A DNA stretch of 64,000 nt from Erigeron canadensis (Eukaryota > Streptophyta > Magnoliopsida > Asterales > Asteraceae): NCBI RefSeq assembly GCF_010389155.1, contig NC_057763.1, forward strand, positions 45,490,645-45,554,644, written 5' to 3'. Below, in pieces: positions 57,948 through 64,000 of this stretch (positions are counted from its first letter, which is position 1; the number at the start of each line of letters is the position of its first letter). The notes beneath the pieces are model-generated. The model had not been told where the DNA came from. It saw only the letters and a list, made by a program, of their open reading frames with translations, and searched no databases. A program made the position numbers and the translations under genes.

Positions 57948-58370
57948 TAACTTCTTGTAACTATAGGAATATAGGATGAAGAACTTAGCAAATCGATAAT
58001 ATATGCATGCACTGTGAAAGAAAAGGAGTAAATATGAGTACTTGCTGTGATGGTAAATTTTTTTGAATATGTGCCAGAGATTGATCTCTCTCATTTTCAC
58101 TTTGTCTCTCGGTACTTGAAATTCGTTTATTGAATTATTAGTAATAATAAACGTACTGGAGTCTTTTCGAAAACAGTTGATCGGTGGGGTATAGTAGAAT
58201 TGAAGGATAATAACATTTATTTCGGTGATACTCGTATACATTAACTTTAATGAAATCGAAAGTCTACCACTATATATGTTACATATATCTTTTATTAGTG
58301 GGCCCCTGTTGGTTTCTAAAGAACTTATAAGTAAGTTTATGAAGTTGATTATTAGAATAACAGGAATGGG
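57948..58370. other. Intergenic
   Basis: No gene recognised between the MULE and the G tract. Confidence 0.35.
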
Positions 58371-58378
58371 AAGGAGGA

Positions 58379-58411
58379 GGGGGGGGGGGGGGGTGGGTGG
58401 GGGTGGGGGTG
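58379..58411 (+). repeat. G-tract with G-quadruplex potential
   Basis: A run of about 15 G is followed by GGG, GGGGG and GGGGG separated by single T. Four or more G runs with one-base loops are a strong quadruplex pattern on this strand. Confidence 0.8.
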
Positions 58412-58676
58412 TGACTTATGCCATGGGGTAAAAAGAGTTATCTCTTAAAAAAGGTATAAATTAGTGGGTTTTTAAGTAGGGGACAACTTGTGCCATTTGA
58501 CATTTTCAATGATTGATTTTAATTATTGATTTTATTTTTGTTTTTAATTTTTTATGATTTCCATATTATTTAAAATATAATAAATTTTCTATAAATAGTA
58601 AAATAAAGTACTAAACATTAAAATTAAAATCCAAAACATACAAATTAAAAAAACACACCAAACACATAAAAAAAAA

Positions 58677-60423
58677 TTATTCGATACACAAATACAAATA
58701 AATAACTAAAAACCAATCATCATCGCTAAAGTAGTCATCGACTTCCGGTGGCATGTATGGTGGATGATTTCCCCTCTTGTTTTCCCAAAGATGATCTACC
58801 AAATCCGCTAAGAGCATGTTGTGGGTTTGGCTATTTCGTACGGCTTGTGAATTCGCGATCCGTTGCTCCATTGAAGTTTCTTGTTCCCAATACGCCGGGT
58901 CTAGTGTCGGGTCTTCATCGTTGAAGTCTTCACAAAAAGCTTTATCTTCGTCCTCCAATGTTGTGTAGAATGATACACGTATATATCACGTCATGCATCC
59001 TCTGCTTGTCCCAGAACCGTGAGGGAAAACTAACAACTTTCCAACGCTTTTTAAGAACCCCGAATGCTCTCTCGTTATCCTTTCGCGCCGATTCTTGTTT
59101 TTTCTTAAAGTATTTTCTCTTGTCAGCAATCGGGTCAGTAAAAGTCTTCACAAAAGTGGAATACTCAGGGTAGATGTCATCTGTCAAGTAGTATCCGGTT
59201 TTGTAGTAGTTGTTGTTTGCATAAAAACCCTCTGTAAGTTAAACAAATGCTAATATTAGTTAACAAAAACATATATAATATATAACTATATATTATATAC
59301 TTACACGTTAAGTACGTAACTAACCTGTAGGTGCCAAGCCAGATATAGTTTCTTCCAAGACTGGGGACGCCTCAAACACGTCGATGTCATTGTTGGACCC
59401 CTACTGACCAAAATATGCATTCCAAATCCACAAGTCAGTAGACGCAACCGCCTGAAGCATCAATGATGGTCTACCAACATCCCCTCGGGTGTGCGAACCG
59501 CGCCATGGGATTGGACACATCTCCCATGGCCAGTGCATGCAATCAATACTACCGATCATACCAGGGAAACCATGAAGCTACTCATGCACATCGTACATTC
59601 GTTCAAGATCCATAGATGTAGGTCTCCGTAGGTATGTCGGTCCATACAATTCGTTTATACCTATTTAAATCATTTATAAATACGTAAATGAATTAATATA
59701 ACTAAATATTATGTACGTAACTATATAAAATGTAAAATTAATATAAAATGTACCTAACTAAATTATATGTACGTAACTAAATATTATGTACGTAACTATT
59801 TAATATATATAACTATATAAAATGTAAAATTAATATAAAATGTACCAAACTAAATAATATGTAACTATATATAATGTACGTAAGTAAATTATATAACTAT
59901 ATATAATGTACGTAAATATTATGTATGTAAAATTAATATAAAATGTACCTTTACAAATATAAATTAGCGACTCCCGGGAAGTCCTAACCGACATCTCCAA
60001 ATGCTCGTCAAACAAGTCGACGTTACACCCATATGCTAATTGACGAAGCGCGGAGGTAGTTTTGTGTATCGGCATGAAACCCAGCTTCCCACGAGCATCC
60101 ATTCTTTGTTGAAAATATGGATACCTTTCTTCCAAGTCATTTGTAATTCTCAAAAAATAGCCGCTTGCTCATACGATAGCGCCGTCTAAAATCCCTCGCG
60201 CCAAATACGGGTCGGTCTGCAAAGGAAAGGCGGACCAATCGCGCATATGCCTCTTCACGTCGATGTTCCAGACCGTTCTTCTTCTAGGCAAAAGTTGGTC
60301 TTCCTCGTCCTCCTCGTCTTCCGTGGCTTGAATCATAGTAGTAACCGTCAAAGTAATGGTACTAAGAATAGCGTCATCGAGATCGATTGAATCATCGGAT
60401 AAAGAGGGTGATGGATGATCCAT
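58677..60423 (-). pseudogene. PIF/Harbinger transposase (ALP1/HARBI1-like), inactivated
   Basis: Decayed DDE transposase of a plant Harbinger element. Three exons are recognisable: 60423-59949, 59660-59325 and 59231-58677, with good GT-AG borders. The fold is clear: GFPGMIGSIDCMHWPWEMC (first Asp), SNNDIDVFEASP (second Asp region) and DNERAFGVLKKRW (Glu), followed by IYTCIILHN. Lesions are a frameshift near 60190, a second in a T run near 60150, TAG stops at 59578-59580 and 59401-59403, and a frameshift near 58955. The acidic C-terminal part follows in another frame. GGTATAAATT words near 58457 and, inverted, near 60580 may mark the terminal repeats, but the ends were not settled. Confidence 0.82.
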
Positions 60424-60831
60424 ATCCGTAATATATGTATATATTTATGGAAGAAGATTTATGTGTGTGTGATGGTGTTTTATATTTGTATATATGTATA
60501 TGTATAAATGTGTAGAAGATGAAGTTATATATAGGAGGGGGTAAAAAAAAAGAAGGAAAAGAGCTGATGTGACCAATTTATACCCATCGCACACATCATT
60601 ATTGACCATTTATTTAAGTGTTTTGAGTCGATTGTATATGCATTTGGTGCGTTTATGGTGTTTGTTAGTGTTTTTAGGCTCTAAATAGGTTACGCGTTCA
60701 TTTGGTACATTTTCGGAAGAATTACTGGCCTGGAAGTTGATTTATGATATTGAGAGTTGTTTCAAGTGGAAGAGATGGCGAGGTTCAGCAAAAGTTTCAA
60801 GATCGAGAAAAGAATTTGTACACATACTTGT

Positions 60832-61110
60832 GACTGCGCCGTAGTGGGGATGTACCTAGACCACTGCGCCACAACCATTATACACGGAAAAGAATTGAAA
60901 TTACCCCACTGCGCCGAAGTGGGGATTGCAAAGGTTGACTGCGCTGCAGTTTGTGGAAGAAGAAATCAAGACGTGGGATTTGGTTGTGCCGCAGTGGAGG
61001 TATTCATAAGCCGCTGCGCCGCAGTCATTTGGAAGTCAACGAGTTCTCATTCAAAGGTCCCCACTGCACTGAAGTGAGGGACATCACAGCCCCACTGCAC
61101 CATAGTGGGG
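60832..61110. repeat. Array of eight short palindromes, consensus CCACTGCGCCGCAGTGG
   Basis: Imperfect copies start at about 60832, 60861, 60904, 60937, 60982, 61011, 61059 and 61090. Most can fold into a GC-rich hairpin (e.g. CCCCACTGCGCCGAAGTGGG). Spacing is irregular (28-48 bp). The array lies inside the LTR-like fragment. Confidence 0.8.
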
Positions 61111-61554
61111 GCTTGGGATCTGAAGTCCTGGGATGTTTTCTGCATCAGATTTGGAGGAATATAAATAAAAAACATAACCCTAATTCCCAACTTATCAAAA
61201 TTCTTTCTAGGAGCTATTCTACAAAGGTTCTTCAATCTCCAATCAAGATAATTTCTTAGGCGGATTCGTTGAAGATTCACGAGCACCCATCTAGATTGTA
61301 TCTACTTTTACTGTCTTGCAATTTCAATTTCTCAAACGATTGGTACATCATGTTTCTCTTCTATTTTAATTATTATTGTGGATTGATCATGAGTGGCTAA
61401 ACGTTTAATCATCCACCTTGATGTAATGAGACTAATGATGTGATTGCAATATTTTTAATTCGAAAGGGTTTATTTAATTATCTTTGTTTTGTATTCTTGA
61501 TGATTTTAATTCTTTTTATTAATTAAATATGATATTGGTTGCATATATTTCTTC

Positions 61555-61850
61555 GTTGGTGGTACCAGTTGAATGTATATGTGATTTTAAAACGGTTACT
61601 TGTCTATGAGTAATTATCACTAGTTCATGGTATGATAGTGAATGTCATTTTAAGAAAAGATTAATTTTGTCAACGTGATTCATAGCGGTTAGTGGTACCA
61701 CGTTGTTGTCACATAGGTTCAATTGATAATTCGATAGTCAAATAAACTAATTGTTAGAATAAGTTGTCTTTGCTTTGGTGATACCGGCTTGGGTAATTCA
61801 ACTGACAATTAGGTGATTCGGTAATTTGTTCACGGTTGGTGGTACCACGT
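61555..61850. repeat. Dispersed GGTTGGTGGTACCAC motif
   Basis: GTTGGTGGTACCAG at 61555, GGTTAGTGGTACCACG at 61687 and CGGTTGGTGGTACCACGTG at 61833 are copies of one motif, with a weaker TTTGGTGATACCGG at about 61774. They lie in the LTR-like fragment. Confidence 0.6.
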
Positions 61851-62215
61851 GAGCATCTTAATCTAGTCACGATTATCTTTAAATTCTAAAGAATTTGGTC
61901 TTAATCAAATGCAATCACATTTAAAGTTGAGTGAAGTCAAGGTGGATGACTTTAAATTATATTGTCTGAAGTTCTTTTCAAATTTATGCAATTAATTTGC
62001 AAATCAATTTTACTTTAACTGTCAAAGAGAATTTTCAAAGCAACACCCGTTTTCCAAACCATTTCATAAAGCAACTAGTCATTTCCAATCCCTGAGAACG
62101 AACGCGGGCTTATCTCTTAACTATATTACAAACGATCGGGTCCACTGCCCGTGAGTGCGTAGTAGTGAGTTTTTAGGTAGTTCTAATTTTATAAATTTAA
62201 AGCTCGATTTTGCAC

Positions 62216-62500
62216 ATCAAGAGCCGTTTAATGGCATAGGAAAGTGGGAAAAATCATTGATTTTTGGAATGGTCAAAGGTGGAACGGGCGAGCCCTGCGC
62301 ATCGGGTAAAAGGGAAGTCGGCGGAGGGGGGGTGGTGTGGGGGGCGACACCTGGAGACAAAGGGCGACGGTCGGCCATTTTTTTAACCACTCCGTTCAGT
62401 CTTAGTAATATTTTGAGATAGAGATGTAGAATTAAAAAAAAATGGTACTGCATGGGTCAAATGAAAAACAGTTAAAAGTAAAGACTTTGGCATCAGGAGT
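62216..62500. other. GC-rich segment of unknown origin
   Basis: The segment 62280-62390 (GGAACGGGCGAGCC, GGCGGAGGGGGGGTGG, GGGGGGCGACACC) is unusually GC-rich. An 88-codon open frame there has no domain and I do not call a gene. Confidence 0.35.
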
Positions 62501-62526
62501 TTAAATGTGCACATGACCCTTAAATT

Positions 62527-62652
62527 AGAGAGGTAATATTTGTATCATCATTTTTAATAATTGTATCACACTGTATAAGTTATACAGTACAAGCCATTAT
62601 TTCACAATTGTGGTAAATAAATCAAAAGTAGTGATACTATTGTTACCTCTCC
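62527..62652. mobile_element. Small MITE
   Basis: TTAGAGAGGTAATATTTGTAT and the inverted TACTATTGTTACCTCTCCTTA form the ends, and the core is a hairpin around ACTGTATAAGTTATACAGT. Confidence 0.5.
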
Positions 62653-62657
62653 TTAAA

Positions 62658-62795
62658 TTAGGGGAGTGGTATTGCTACAACATAAATTAGCCATCTACAA
62701 CAAATGTACAAATTTAATTATACAGTGTACAACTTTATAATTCAAGTATTGTTGTAGATGATTAAATGTTGTTATAACAATATCATTTTCCCTGA
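62658..62795. mobile_element. Small MITE beside the previous one
   Basis: GGGGAGTGGTATTGCTACAAC and the inverted GTTATAACAATATCATTTTC form the ends, with a CATCTACAACA / TGTTGTAGATG inner pair. Confidence 0.5.
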
Positions 62796-62801
62796 AATTA
62801 A

Positions 62802-63199
62802 GGGTGCGTTTAGTTCAAGAAAACTCTCTTGTTTTCCGTTTTCATTTTCCAAGAAAACATGGAAAACAGAAACGCGTTCAAATTGTAATTTTTTAGAAAA
62901 GTTTTCCTAGAAAATGAAAATTCCTTTTTCCAACTTTTGCACTAAAATTAGAAAACTGTTTTTTTCAGTTTTTATTTTCACTTTTCTATTTTCTAAACCT
63001 TTTATAAACCTAAATCTAGAAAACAAGTGAATTTGAACATGTTTTTTAGTTTTCTAAAATGAAAAAATGAAAACTCTTTCTTTTATTTTGAACACGTTTT
63101 TAAAATTTTCAAGGGTTTTTTAGAAATGAAAAACCTTTTCATTTTCTAGAAAACTAGAAATGGAAAACTTAAAAACATTTTCTGCAACTAAACGCGCCC
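62802..63199. mobile_element. Tourist-like MITE with TAA TSD
   Basis: The ends GGGTGCGTTTAGTT and AACTAAACGCGCCC are inverted and bordered by TAA (62799-62801 and 63200-63202). The interior is made of AGAAAATGAAAA / TTTTCATTTTCT words in mirror order. No coding capacity. Confidence 0.75.
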
Positions 63200-63399
63200 T
63201 AAGGTGGCGATTATGGATTGCTTATTTGGAAAGTGAACACCCTCTGGAATATATTGGGGGTTCGGTTCGGCGAACTAAATGCATTGGCGGAATGTATAAT
63301 GAAATCTGGATCATGAACAATAATCAAAAACAGATATATGTGGAATTATTATTGATTGCAAACAAGAACGGGTGTAATAATTCACGGTTCAGATTTATT

Positions 63400-63660
63400 G
63401 ACAAGGTGTTGGTGAATCATTACGTACGATTCAAATACCGAAACAAGCTATGGAACAAGTTGGTTCCGAGCAATGTGTATGTGCTAATTTTTATAATTCT
63501 ACAAACATTTTCTGGTTGGGAAGACTTTGGTCGATCACTTACGTTTGGATCTTAAGTCTACCTCTTTGTCGGGTGTAATAAGATTCAATCTATTGATCAT
63601 TGTTTCGTTAATTATGAAAGATTGGTTCGTGGTTGGGTCAAAAATATTCGAATGGTGGAA
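63400..63660 (+). pseudogene. Degenerate LINE/RT zinc-binding (zf-RVT) fragment
   Basis: The frame reads WNKLVPSNVYVLIF, then SLTFGS followed by a stop, then VGCNKIQSIDHCFVNYERLVRGWVK. The pattern W-K-VP-KV...CN...S-DH-F-C...W is that of the zf-RVT domain at the end of plant LINE ORF2. A stop and missing cysteines show decay. The rest of the element was not seen. Confidence 0.4.
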
Positions 63661-64000
63661 GGTGAGACATTTTAACATTTGGCGTGAGCAGTTTTAGTAA
63701 TTTTCTTAATTAATCAAGTTTGGAAAGCGACCATGTTGTCGATGTTATCCGTTCACAAGTTCACATATCAAATTATGGGTGTTCTGGACTTTCTTTTGTT
63801 AAAGTGGGTTGATTTTTAGTTGAAAACTAACACTTTGTGGTATCATTGTATTGGGCCACCAACACGGCACGACACTCGTTGAGTCATTGTTGTAGACTTG
63901 TAGCATTTTTATATGTTTTTAGGGCCCAAATTTTTGTTGTGCGTTGAAATTGTTTGTGGGGAGTGGGGACTCTGTTTCAACGTCATTTTGTAAACACATT

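Larger units (their letters stand above)
60600..62215 (+). mobile_element. LTR-retrotransposon LTR/leader-like fragment
   Basis: The 3' part reads CAATCCCTGAGAACGAACGC, then ACAAACGATCGGGTCCACTG, GAGTGCGTAGTAGTGAG and GATTTTGCACATCAAG. In Ty3/gypsy-type plant elements this type of sequence leads into a GGCGCCGTTGCCGGGG segment; here that segment is missing, so the element is cut just before it. No gag or pol was seen. Assignment rests on remembered similarity and the boundaries are approximate. Confidence 0.45.

Noticed and set aside
60832..61110. CRISPR-like array
   Set aside because: The repeats are short, imperfect and irregularly spaced, and the genome is a plant nuclear genome.
60757..61259. 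Two overlapping open frames rich in Cys and His
   Set aside because: They are produced by the repeated CCACTGCGCCGCAGTGG palindromes of the LTR-like fragment, not by a zinc-finger protein.
62155..62453. Open frames in the GC-rich segment on both strands
   Set aside because: Low-complexity Gly/Pro-rich translations with no family resemblance; explained by composition.
63160..63555. 131-codon open frame starting with Met
   Set aside because: Its first part lies in the right arm of a Tourist-like MITE. Only the later zf-RVT-like part carries any signal, and it continues past a stop.

Overview
The window is nuclear DNA of a flowering plant, very probably a eudicot. It is AT-rich, its genes are split by GT-AG introns, and nuclear copies of plant families are present: papain-like proteases, a plastid ribosomal protein with a transit peptide, and a TBL wall acetyltransferase. 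The intergenic space is full of MULE, hAT, Harbinger, Helitron and LINE debris. The style of the repeats reminded me of Asteraceae, but that is an impression only.

Genes lie mostly in the first 10 kb, with two isolated genes further on. Positions 1-331 hold the last exon or two of an unrecognised gene. Positions 1.6-7.7 kb hold three SAG39-type cysteine proteases in +/-/+ order, each with one intron just before the catalytic cysteine. Positions 8.3-9.7 kb (minus) encode plastid ribosomal protein bL34 in two exons. Positions 20.8-25.2 kb (plus) hold a five-exon TBL38-like gene. Positions 35.2-36.9 kb (minus) hold an intronless gene for a 555-residue polytopic membrane protein with an FNR-like C-terminus. 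The genes belong to unrelated processes (vacuolar or secreted proteolysis, plastid translation, cell-wall acetyl chemistry, probable membrane redox) and do not form a pathway cluster.

The rest is mainly transposons. I could fix boundaries with target-site duplications (TSDs) for several: MULE-type elements with 9-bp TSDs at 5503-5941, 11943-12809, 45110-46253, 56420-57938 and 43074-43211; an hAT-type element with an 8-bp TSD at 10745-11288; Tourist-like elements with TAA TSDs at 53988-54959 and 62802-63199; and two LINE insertions with 17-18-bp TSDs at 37995-38486 and 46266-48911. A decayed three-exon Harbinger transposase lies at 58.7-60.4 kb, and an LTR-retrotransposon fragment with an array of short palindromes at 60.6-62.2 kb. 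Several Helitron-type termini lie between 33.7 and 52.1 kb.

I found no clearly new functional system. The best leads are the contrast between conserved exon 2 and diverged exon 1 in proteases 1 and 3 (a gene-conversion signature), a LINE that appears to carry only ORF1 yet has a perfect TSD and sits exactly on the end of an older MULE, a MULE family with related repeat-like interiors, and the palindrome array near 61 kb. All boundaries, splice sites and counts were made by eye.
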